DNA of 64,000 nucleotides from Leptasterias polaris (Eukaryota; Echinodermata; Asteroidea; Forcipulatida; Asteriidae): positions 682,001 to 746,000 of the forward strand of contig JAZGTN010000060.1 of assembly GCA_037783415.1 (NCBI GenBank), given 5' to 3'. Positions 27,001 to 39,000 of the stretch are shown piece by piece. The notes beneath the pieces were generated by a model. The model saw nothing but the letters and a program-made list of their open reading frames with translations, was not told where the DNA came from and did no database searches. The position numbers and the translations under genes are program-made. Numbering within the stretch: position 1 is the stretch's first letter; every line of letters begins with the position of its first letter.

Positions 27001-30000
27001 TTTTTGTTTCAAAATTTCTTTTCTGGTTTGTAAATTTTCAATTTTTTTCGCGTTCTCAGGCTTCGTTTTGGTAAGATTCAAATTGGATACGACACTCAAT
27101 GGTGGTGCTTATGGGCATGTACTAATAGATTTTACATTGAGTACTTACAATGCGTTGATGTGTGCATTAGCGCCTGTTTAAGCTTGAGTGCCAACACGCA
27201 TATGTTTGAATACTTTTTACCACGTCTCTACTACATGTTTAAACATGGCCACATGATCTTGACCAATCAGAATGGATAAACTGTCTGGAGTATTAATGAA
27301 TAAGAAATAGGTTTGAGTCGACACCATGTGTTGTTCTGATACTCAACATTTCAAAAACAGTATGCTCTGCTCATCATCGGGAGAATCTGTTGGCAGGTAG
27401 TCTCCGGACGGTGAGCAGATCAAACAATTTCAAAATGTTGAGTAGCATTTCTTCTCAGATCCTCACATACTCCAAAGAAAAACATTTACATGGGGTGCGT
27501 TCCACTTGCGCAAACAGTTCGCACAAACGTTTGTGGTCGTTTGGACGACTGGTTGCGCATTTCTTGATGTCAATATGGCGGCGCTTTGTAATGAAGATGG
27601 CGACACCGTATGAATTTAATTTTTTGTAACTTGGTTTTTGCTGTAATTCCTGATTGCCTTACCACTATGCAAAACTTCAAATTAGAATTTATCTCTTCTA
27701 GTGATGAACATGTTTCAGGGTTTTATCTGAAATCAGACTTTTCTTTGTCTGCTTAGTGGGAAAAAATCACTCTTATTTTCTCCAGAAACGAAAAAAATCA
27801 TTCTCTTTGATCTCCTTTAGTGCTAAGGATAACGACCCCTATATCTTCGTGCCATCTATAAATCTAAGGGTTAGGTGGAAATGTCGTCATTTCAACATAC
27901 CTTCTCAAATTTTGATCTTTTTGTCAGAAATATCTCTTCCTCAGATTTGATGTTGAATTTTCAACTCTGGGGTTGTTGGTTTTGTTTGTTTTTTGTTTTG
28001 TTTGTTTTTTGTGGGGGGTAAAAAAAAAACTTTTCATAACATGTGTAGAAAGACTTTTTTTTTCAGTTACATTTCCTCACGTCAGAGCACCTATATATTT
28101 CAAAATATCGTAACTAAATATCATTTGGTTTCTACAGTCTAAATTTGATGAGTTTCGTAAGCTTGATCGATCAGCTAATAGCAGCCAGAAGCTATCTAGT
28201 CAACAGAAGATGCAGTGTTACGTCAAGGCCGTTCAGACTGTCCTCAGCTCATTGGTTGACAGTGTTCGAGCACTTCATATTCCCAAAGTATGGGATGACA
28301 TCAGGTGAGCTTGGGGGTATTGCTCTTTATTTTTTAAGTGACAAGCCAGTGGGAGCAGTAGTCATAGCTGTTACCACCAATCCAGATACAGCCTGACTTT
28401 AACTTCTTGTGGTTTTTTTCCCCTTGTAGTCCTCAGTTCTACTGCACCTTCTGGACACTGTCTATGTACGACCTGTACGTTCCTGAGATGAGCTATGACA
28501 AAGAAGTCAACAAGATCAAAGCACAGGTCAACAGTCTGGAGGACAACAAAGATATGGTGAGTCAACAGTTGCCTGTGTCTTTACACTTTAACCATCATCG
28601 CCATGTATAAATCTCATCATGGTAGAAGGATTTGAAAAAATAGTGATTAATTTGTTATCTGTGTTTTTCGACTACTGAGCTTGAGTCATCTACATTATGA
28701 GAGTTTGACTTTGTGTACTACAGAAACGGCAGATTTTTCAGAAATATGTTATTATTTTTTGTTTTTTCCTTAAACCAATGTGTATAAAGGGGAACCTGAG
28801 AGGGCTTTGAAAGTTTTGTGTTGGATTAATGCTTTTTAGTGCTCTTTTAAGCAGCTTGGGGTTGTATGCTCCCCAGGAAGAAAGTTGGAGGAATGGTCTA
28901 AAGGTATGCCTGATGAACAGGGATAATAATGTTGGAAAGCGCCTTGGTCTAGCTACTAGGATATGTGCACTATATAAAAACTGAGTATTGTTATTGTTGT
29001 CATTTTTATTGTTTGCTGTAGGTATCAACGAAGCGGAAGAAGGAGCGTGAACGACACAACATGATCATGGAAAAGCTACGAGACGAGCAGAAGAAACAAG
29101 TGGAGCATTGTAGCCGGGTACTGGCTAGACTCAAGAGTGAATGTGACAACTGGTTCACTGCAAGTATGTTTAGCAGCCCATTTCACGGATCTTTACGCAA
29201 CTGCAAAAGTCCACTTGTGCAAGATTTCTTGTGTTAGTGGCGTGCAACTTACACAAAAAAGGTTGCACAAGTAGACTTATGCAATTGTGTACAGTTTTGT
29301 GAAATCGGCTGCTGGCTTGGTATATTGAATGATGAAGAATCTTCAGGGCCTTGTCCAGGGCTTGAACTGGATTGCTGGCCCGAGGCCAGTGATTCTAGAG
29401 TAGGGCCAGTAAACTCATGACCCGGCAAGTCTGGACTAGGACCCGAGGCCAATGATTCGAGAGTAGGGCCAGTAAACTCATGACCCAACAAGTCTGGATC
29501 GCAGGATTGAGGCCAGTAAATCTAGAGTAGGGCCAGTAAACTCATGACCCAATAGGTCTGGACTAGGGCCCAAGGCCAGTGATTCAAGAGTAGGGCCAGT
29601 AAACTCATGACCCAATAAGTCTGGACTAGGGCCCGAGGCCAATGATTTTGAGAGTAGGGCCAGTAAACTCATGACCCAACAAGTCTGGATCGCAGGATTG
29701 AGGCCAGTGATTCAAGAGTAGGGCCAGTAAACTCATGACCCAATAATTCCGGATTGCTGGCCCGAGGCCAGTGATTCTAGAGTAGGGCCAGTAAACTCAT
29801 GACCCAATAAGTCGGGTTGTCCTGTCTTTTTCAATTAAATAATAAAGTTGTTTGCCAAGAGCTTCATCCTTTTATTATTGAAGCAATCAAGTGAGGTTTG
29901 TGGTGACGCCATGTACATAAGTCTCTTTTATGACTAGTGGTGGTTCGGAGAAGAATCGGTGGTTTTGGTAACTTTCATTATTGTCATGTCTTGTTGTTCT

Positions 30001-33000
30001 CATCTCTAAGGATCCACTAAGAATGAGACGATAACTCAGTTTCTTCAGCTGTGTATCTTCCCAAGATGTTGCTTCACGGCCAGTGATGCCTTGTACTGCG
30101 CTAAGTTTGTTCTCACGGTCCACCAGCTCAAGACGTCAAACTTCTCAACATTACTTTGTTATGACAGAGTGAGTTATGACTCCAATTGGATGAAAAGCCC
30201 TCACCCCACCCTCCAAAATAAATAATAATAAATAAATAATAATAATGTTTTCAGCATCAAAACATTTTTATTAATTTTTTAGCTGAAAATAGTTATATTT
30301 ACATTGAAACTTGACAAGTTTACGTGAATTATCCATTGTCGGCTCAGTGCAATGTGGTCATTAATGGCAATTTCTTATTCGTAATGATCAAAAGTGCATC
30401 AAGTGAAAAAGGAAATATGAATTTAAAACAAACAATCAATAAACAAAAAATACACAAATAGATGTGTTTCTTAGAAACTGAATGTTTCTGTTTTTGGAAA
30501 CTATTATTTTGGAGACTGCTCTTGATCATAACTTCATTTACCAGGAGCTCCAAAATTTAATGAGATGCAAACAAACCGCACCATAGACCTTGTAGTCTTG
30601 AGCCAACGCATTGTCCCTTAATTTCTTTAAATTGAAAACAATGTTACATCAATATATTTTGTTTTTTACCGAGTTCTGCCAAAAAAAACAGGCCAAAAAA
30701 AACCGATTCAAACTGCCTCTAGCCACCTGGCTAGGTCGGTGGTCTAGTGGTAAGACATCTGCTCTAGCAATGCAAAGGTCGTGGGTTCAAATCCCACCCA
30801 AGTGACTGATTTGCCTGTAGATTTTTTTAACAGAACTCGGGGAAAGTACTGAATAAACAATGCTTAATACACATCGGTGTAAGAATAAATAAAAAATTAT
30901 ATTCATCATCCCTGATGCAAAAATTAACATCTCCTTAAAGAAAATCTTTTATATCAGTTACTGTGTTTGATAACTTTAGACACTGGTTACAACAACAAAA
31001 ATAATGGGCAGGTGTGATACATAACTGATTGATTTGTCCATACAGGTGTTTCAGGACATCACATACACCTTGGCAAGCTGTACAGAGAATGAAGCAAGTC
31101 GTTACGGCCGCTTCTTAAGTGAAATGCTGAAGACTGTACAGAAATGGCACAGTGACAAAGCCATCTATGAAAAGGTAAAACAAAATACCAGGCCTAGGTA
31201 GAGTCTAGATTGAGGTATAAAAAGAAATAATTTTTGTCCAGGGCCCAACTGCGTGAAACTTTTTGTACCCCTTGCACTGACGTCAAATGCCGCCACTATC
31301 TAATTTTCTACTTTAATAGCTTTACGAAATTGGGCCCGGGTGAATTGTGTCAGTAGCAGAAAATGTGCATATTAAAGCAAAAGTGTATTCTATGAACGAA
31401 TAACGATCAAGAAGTATTAGAAGCCCGTTTGTGTACAGTTGAAATGGATTTTCCTTGTTTTGTGGTGTTTTGGTTTGGGGTTTTTTTTTTTGGGGGGGGG
31501 GTGTTTTTTTTTATGAGATATCGGCTAACATCACAAGGCTGGACAGCCTTTTCAAGAAGAAGGCTACACCTAACTATCAACCCAAGTCAACTGTCACCAG
31601 GGACACCTTGCCACCTACTCCTGGGGCTAAAACAGAGTTACCCCCTTCACAGTCCATAAGGATGTAGACATGGGTATCATCCACTAGGAGCCTGGCTGGT
31701 AGAGCAGAATGCACTACCTTCCCGACTTTTTACGAAGAAATTATGGTTAAGTGCCTTGCTCAAGGGCAATAGTGTCACGACCGGGATTCAAACCCACACT
31801 CGGCTGCTGACAACACCAGAGCTTGGGTCCTGTAAACTAGACCGTTCGGCCACGACGTGCCACTTACATTTTGCTTTGGTTACGATCAGCTGTGGTTTTG
31901 AAATATAAACTGTGCTAAGGGCTGCGCTATCAGCAGAAAATGTCTGCTTACCGTCTTTATGAAATCAGCCACAGCTGCATTTAGAGAAAGATACTGGATT
32001 TATTATTTAGAAGATCATTGACTGGTGAACAATTTGTCCTTTTTGATTTGCTCTCCAGGAATGTGGGAATTACATTGGATTTGTGACTGTACTACGAGCA
32101 AGTGGAGCCGAGTCCAGCAACAAGGCTGATCAGTTAGACTATGAAAACTTTAGACATGTTTGTCATAAATGGCAGTATAAACTGACTAAGGTAAGTTTTC
32201 AATAAACAATGTGGCAGTGTATGAGTAATAATAAGAAATAACAATGGCTCTTTTATAGCGCAATTCCAAAAAAATGATTATTGCACTTCGAACCTTGTTA
32301 CTCCTGGTTACAAAGCACTCTCAAACAGACTTCCACATTATATCACAGAGTCTCTAAACTTTAACAAACCAGGCCGGAGTGGCCTCCACTCCAGCCATAA
32401 TCTAACAATCCCTCACACTTACTAAAGGGCAGGGGACCGGTGTTTCTCAGTTACTGGTCCCCGATGCTGGAACTCTCTACCAAATCACATTCGCAACATC
32501 AACTCACTCCAGACTTTCAAGTGTAAATTTAAAACGCATCTGTTCTCTTCTCGCCCATAAACAGACCATTTTGTAGCATTCTTTAGCAGCCCATTGTATC
32601 TTTGGAAAATGCGCTTTATAAGTCTTACTTATTATTGTTATTATTATGTAGCGTTTTATTTCACTCATTGAACCATCTCAGCTCCCTGGGGAGTATACAG
32701 CCTGTGTTAGCAAAGTAAGTCCAGCAAGCTAATAGCACTCCACACTAATGCTCAATACCCCGATCTCAGCCAACTTGATAAAATTCACTAACATACATAT
32801 GCGCATACACGGCTTAGTTTTATGTTCTTACATGACCTTGCATTTCAGCCCTAGCAGATTCTTTCTCAAAGGCTTTTTTTTTTTTGAAATAATGATAACA
32901 ATAATTTCAGTATGGAACAGGTAAATATTATTTCTTTGTATTTTTCCCTCCAGGCTGTGGTTTCCTGTCTAGAGTCGAAGGATTACACCCAAATTAGAAA

Positions 33001-36000
33001 CACCTTGATCCTGCTAACAAAGGTAGAGCGTTTAGTTCCTTACTCGGGCACGGTATTCTTCCTACTTTAGTCCGATTTCGATTTTTTTTTTTTGCCTTTG
33101 AAAAAAAACAAGAAAAATTGTGATTAAATAGCCTGAAAAATATATTAAACCATACACCATATGAACAAGTAGGTCAGCCCTTGTGCTCAAACATTATTTT
33201 CCTACTTTTTTCCAAGCACCAAATATTTAATGCCTGTTTACTACAAGAAAGTAAATGCCCAAACATTGTAAAAAAAATATTTGTTAAACAAGGCAAAATG
33301 TTACATGTTATCTCTATTTTGTTTGTTATTTTATTTTTTTTTTTCATGCCTTACAAGACAGAATTGTAAAAACAAATAAATCAAAGGGGTTTCCCCCCCC
33401 CCAAAAATGAACATACAGCTGCTGCTGTGCTTTCTTTTTCACTTTGTTTTCTTGTTTTTTGTTTGTGGCAGATCTTAATGTATTTTCCGTTGGTGCTGAA
33501 TCTGAGCGTCGTCTTGGAGAAAAGAGTGGATAAGATTAGAGCAGAGGAGAAAGATAAACGACCTGACCTGTTTGCTCTCGCTATGGGGTGAGTAACCACT
33601 TGTACAGCGCCGAAACTTGGGTAAAATTTTAGTGGGGGGTGGGGGAAGGGGAGGGCACAAGGGGATGCACCATTTTTTTCTAGGGAGGGGGGAGGGCTAC
33701 ATATGGCCATTTAAAACTAGTTTTGGTTTGTATTTATAATAAGACCCTTTTCAATAAGGTTTATCGCGAATAGCAAAATACCAAGAGAGGGCGCTGTTTT
33801 GCCGCGCATGATGGTGTAGTGAAAGGGGGCAACCCGGGAACTCGCGCACGGCGACCGACTGTAGCATTTGCCCCCTCTGCCCTCCCATGATCCATTGCGA
33901 TTCTGAATCGCGATAAACCTTATGCTCTCTTTATGCTCTCATTATTCACTATTTTGTGGAAGATAATCTGCCGTGGAGGTAGCTACAAATACATTGTCTG
34001 CATGTAGACAGAAAAAATATATAGTTTTATAAATATAAAGAAATATTGACAATACTGAAAACTGAAAGTAAGTTTTAATCTCACAAGTCCAGACTTCAAA
34101 GTGGGGGGGGGGGGCCACCCTGGGCTGGGGGCATTGACATCAATTGGGGGAGGCACCTGCTCTCCGTGCCCTGATTGTGGACACTTTTTTCCCTTTTATG
34201 TTGAATGAAACTCTAAGTATCTCCCTGATTGTTGAACAAAATCTCCCTGATTGCATAATAAAATGTCGGCAGCTCTGTATGGCTGCTCTGAGTCTCTTGC
34301 GCCGCTATCATCTATTTTGGGTTAAAGGGAAGGGTATGCGCTTTGGTAGTCACTCTTAAATTAATGGCAATAAAAACTCATTGGTTAGAAGCCTACAGCA
34401 GCTTTCGATAGTAACTAGCATTTTGAGAAACATTTCAGTTTGAAGTAATGTGGTTGCGATACAAATTGTTATGCCCCAAAGATAGAATCTGAAAAGCGAT
34501 ACTGTCGGAAACGTTTCTCGGTTTCTCAGATTGTGTATTCCTATTATTAGGGATTATTCTACATGCGTGGACATATTTGGGGATATCTTAATAAAATGCA
34601 ACCACTTTTTGTAATGAAATTTTCACAGGATAGTTTTATCGTATTTATCTACATTTGTATGGGGTTAAGACAATCGAACGGTTCCAAAGACCAAAGGTGT
34701 ACTTTGCCTTTAAGAACCGTGTCCGTGTCTTGGTGTAGACCCTAACATCAAATCTCTCCTGAATATTCTTTTCTCTTCTCGACTATCAACAACAAACTAA
34801 ATGTTAATTTATCTTGGCAGGTACTCTGGACAGTTGAAGGCTCGTAAGCCTCACATGATCGCTGAAGATCAATTCCATAGTAAAGACGTTAAGTCGCAGC
34901 CCTCATCTAGTACTAAGAAGAGTACAGTTTCTAATACGACGACTTCCGCAGACTCATCAGCTACATCTGTGGATACCAAGACTGATGTAACAGCTGCAGG
35001 TAGTTACACAGGCCTGAAATTTGTCATGATTTTCTCTTGAATTCAAAATTTGTCCCTAAACCTATTCCTTCCAAATTATTTGATAACCTCTTTGCCGAAA
35101 TGTTGAATTCAGAAAGACTGAGGGCTGTAGGTCCAAACAATAATTGCTGATTACTGGGTCAGGCATTCCGTTCTTATTTAAGGCTGGACATGTTGGTTGG
35201 AAGTGACATAGGAGAAGATGGTATTGGAGGATTGAGGCCACCTGTAGGCAAAAGGTCTTAAGGAGCAAGGGTTAACCTCAGCATGGAGGGTAATGATCCC
35301 CTGTTGCCGTTAGATTTTCTCATAAGAAAACCTCTAGATTTCTATTTATTTGCGGTGGTGTGAAATCTCTTCATTGTAGCATTCTGCATATTCAGGGAGA
35401 TTCATCTCCAGACCGAGTGAAGACCACTACATATTTTACAGGGTTACAATTTCATACTTTCTTTGTTTTTAAGATTGTTCTCTGCTCGTCCTGTTTTCAT
35501 TATTTTAACAAACTTACATCTTGTACAGACATGGAATAGTTTAATAGATGCCTTGGACACCCTTTTAACTTTCTGGTTGTTATATATTCTAATTGTCTGA
35601 TTTTCAAATGGTCTTAAATTTCTGGGTTTTTTTTGGTTTTTTTCATTTTAAATTGTTTAGTTTTTAAATTTTTCAATTGTCTGGTTTTAAAATGCTTTTA
35701 ATTTTCAAGTTGTAGTTTTTTATTTATTGTTAGTTTTTTGTTTAGTTAGTCAACTGTCTGTTTTTTAAATGCCTTTATTTTTCTGGGTTTTTTTTAGGAA
35801 AGGAATCTTCATCAGGTACTACTCAAGAAAAGTCATCATCTGGAAGTAAGTCCTCTTCTAACAACCACTCTGCGGCGATGAAGAAGTCCTCCAGTTCTAG
35901 TGGCAGCCTTAGTGGGTCATCATCTATCAACACCAAGACTGAAATAAAGTAAGTCTGCTCTGTAAAACTTTCAAACCCTGCCATGGGCCAAAAACACTTG

Positions 36001-39000
36001 ATTATAAAGTAGATTTATAGAGAAAAGCTGTTTACTCTGTCGTGTTTCGGTCAAAAGTTTTTAAAATCCACAAATTTCCTATTTGAAACATGGCCAAACA
36101 GCTAGCTTAAAGCCCATTTTGCCTGGGTTGAACCATTGACTCAGAAATCGACAACCAAACACCACAGCCCAGTACAACACCTATGGGGCTTTACAGGGTA
36201 ATTGCCATGTTCACACATGTGGCGTGGCATGTCTGAGCGGTTAAGAGCACCGGACTTAAGCTCTGGTATTTCTGATCAGCGGAGTGTGGGTTCGATTCCC
36301 AGTTGTGGCACCTGTATCTTTGACTAAGATGCTTTACCATAATTTGTTTGTCCTTCGGATGGAACAGAAAGGCAAAGGTCCCATGTACTAGGATTGGTAG
36401 TGCACATAAAAGAACCCAGAATGCGTATTGTGGAAGAGTAGGGGTTAACCCGGTGTTTCTGGTTCACATAGCAAGCACCCTTGTTTACAGGTTTCCTCAG
36501 GCTCGGGAGCTACAGTGATTAAGTTCACTTATGAGGCATCCTGGGTTTCCTCACCAGAAATATATAATTATTCTGATTTCTTGCCCTAGATCTGAAACAA
36601 AGGATGACACAAAGGATGACAACAAAGGCCACCGGGAGGACAAAGGTCAGAAGGAAGACAAAGTCAAGAACCACAAAGAAAAAGCTCGCAAGAAAGAGGA
36701 GAAAGTCAACAGGTCAGACAATCCTTCCATGTCACATCCCACTCCATGGAGTACCTCATCAACTTTAAACAAAATAAAATAAATATCAGCCGTTTCGGCC
36801 AATATCCGCATTTTTTTGTTTCTCAGCTGTGCCATTGTAAATTGAGAGACGCAAATCAGCGACTTGCCGTGCCTTGCATTCCTCTTTTTTCACAAGCCGC
36901 AGTTGTACGACTGATGTATTCATTTCCTAATTTGTTGTCGATTCTATGATGTCACAGGCAAGAGAAGGCAGCGCCCTCTGCTGACCGTAGCCAAGAGAAG
37001 GTGCACAAATCCAAGCGAGCGTCGAGCGGCGTAGACGTGGAGAGTAAGGAAGAGAGGAAGAGTAGCGAGAGATCTCAAAGAGGCGAGAGTATCGCATCTA
37101 ACTCTAGCCACGGCTCAACGGGTGCAGCATCTCATAAAGTGTCCCCAGGCAGAGAGGCAAATGATAAAGGTACGTTTTCTTATTATTTGTATTTTATTAA
37201 CAAAAATTGTACTATGTTATGATTTTTGTTTTTTATTTTGCTGTATTTTTGTTCTACTGAAAAGTCTATTAAGACTTTTCATGTAAGATGCTAAGTATTT
37301 TGTTGTTGTTAAATCAATGTCAGGGTTCTCCCCATGCACAAGGAAGCGTATTGGGTCGATACTTAAGAATTGCGTACTGATACGCGCAAATTTTGCCCGA
37401 TATCAAAAACAATTATTTTTAATTCTTATTTTTTTATATTTTTCAAATAATAGTGTCACACAAAAAATCAAGAGAAAACCATATAGAATGCTCCAGATTG
37501 CAAGATACTTTTAAATCCAAGATAAACACCAAGTAGAAACATTCTGAAAACCTTGTTTCAATTCAGCGTTCTTCGGCCTTACGTCCACAAATTTGGGTCC
37601 AGAATGCCCCACAGTTTTGAAAAAACCTGGGGAGAACCCTGAGTGTGTATTTGGTTTGCGGTAAAACCATGTTTTAGTCAAGACCGATTTCCCACCCCCC
37701 TCCCCCACCTCCCTGTAGTACCTTATTTAGCATGACACTTATGCTCTTGAGCAAGGTACTTGACCATTATTGCTTCGTAAACAAGTTGTGAAGGTAGTGC
37801 ATTCTGCTCTACCAGCCAGGCTCCTAGTGGATGATATTCATGCCAACATCCTTATGGACTGTATTAAGGGGGTTACCCTATTTCAGCCCCAGGAGGAGGT
37901 GGCAACGTGCCCCTGGTAGCAGTTGACTTGGGTCGACAGCTCAAATCAGCTAAATGTGGCCCTCACATTGACGTGGCCATCCAGCCCTGTGATGTTAGGC
38001 GGTTTCTTATAAAAATATTTTAAAATGAAGGCAATTCTTTTCAGAACTAAGAATGTTTCATAAACAACTTGCTGTCTTATTTTTAACAGAGCATAAACGA
38101 CGCAAGATCGGTCACCAGTCCCCAAATACAAGCAACGTAAGTATTTTCTCTTTTCTTGAGAAACAAACTTTTGACTTTCTTTAATGGGAAGATAATACTT
38201 TGCCTTGGATGGTTTGCCAGTGATTAATTAAAAAATAGATGTAAATTCCTAGAGATTGTGTCAAGGACAATAAGCATTGTGTAAATTCTTACTTGATCTA
38301 AAAAACTTTCTTACTGTCTGACCATTCAATATCATCCACTGTGGTTTGGAACGATATATGCACTATGCCAGCCTGCAATAAAATATAATATGGAGAATGC
38401 ATCTACACAGTACACAGTCAACCCTCCTACTATCTGACCATTCAATATCATCCACTGTGGTTTTGAAAGATATGCACTATGCTAGCCCAGCCTGCAATAT
38501 GATATGCAGTGAATTCATCTACACAGTAAACTGATCGTTCAATATGATTTATGTTGAATGCATTTACACAGTAAGCAAGATAGTTCTGTGCACAGGGCCC
38601 AATTTCAAAAAGCTGTTAACCGGTAAGCAAAGATTTTGTGCTTACTACAGCAGAAAAACATATGTTAACCAAAGTGTTTTTCATAAACGATCAAGAAGAT
38701 TTGCCATCCATCTACAATGGATTTGCATTGTTGCGTCACTCATCTGCTGACAAGAACTACCAGCAAGCTAGCATGTCTCCTGCCTTGCTTACAGTTAAAA
38801 GAGTTTATGAAATAGAAACTCGGCTAATATCCGCTCTGTTTAGCAGAAATCGTCTGCTTACAGGCTTCTTGATATTGGACAGTTTTTCCATCATACACAA
38901 CCTGGACCCAATTTCATAGAGCTGATTTAAGCTGCAAACATCGCTTAGAATTGGCTGCTAAGCAAAAGCAAACAGAATACCAGTCACAGATGATACATGT

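Noticed and set aside
29249..29672. Minus-strand repetitive frames ([12 protein letters not shown])
   Set aside because: They are artefacts of the 63-bp intronic minisatellite in THOC2 intron 22.
36224..36312. Functional tRNA-Leu gene
   Set aside because: The acceptor arm does not pair fully and the sequence runs directly into a repeated SINE body.
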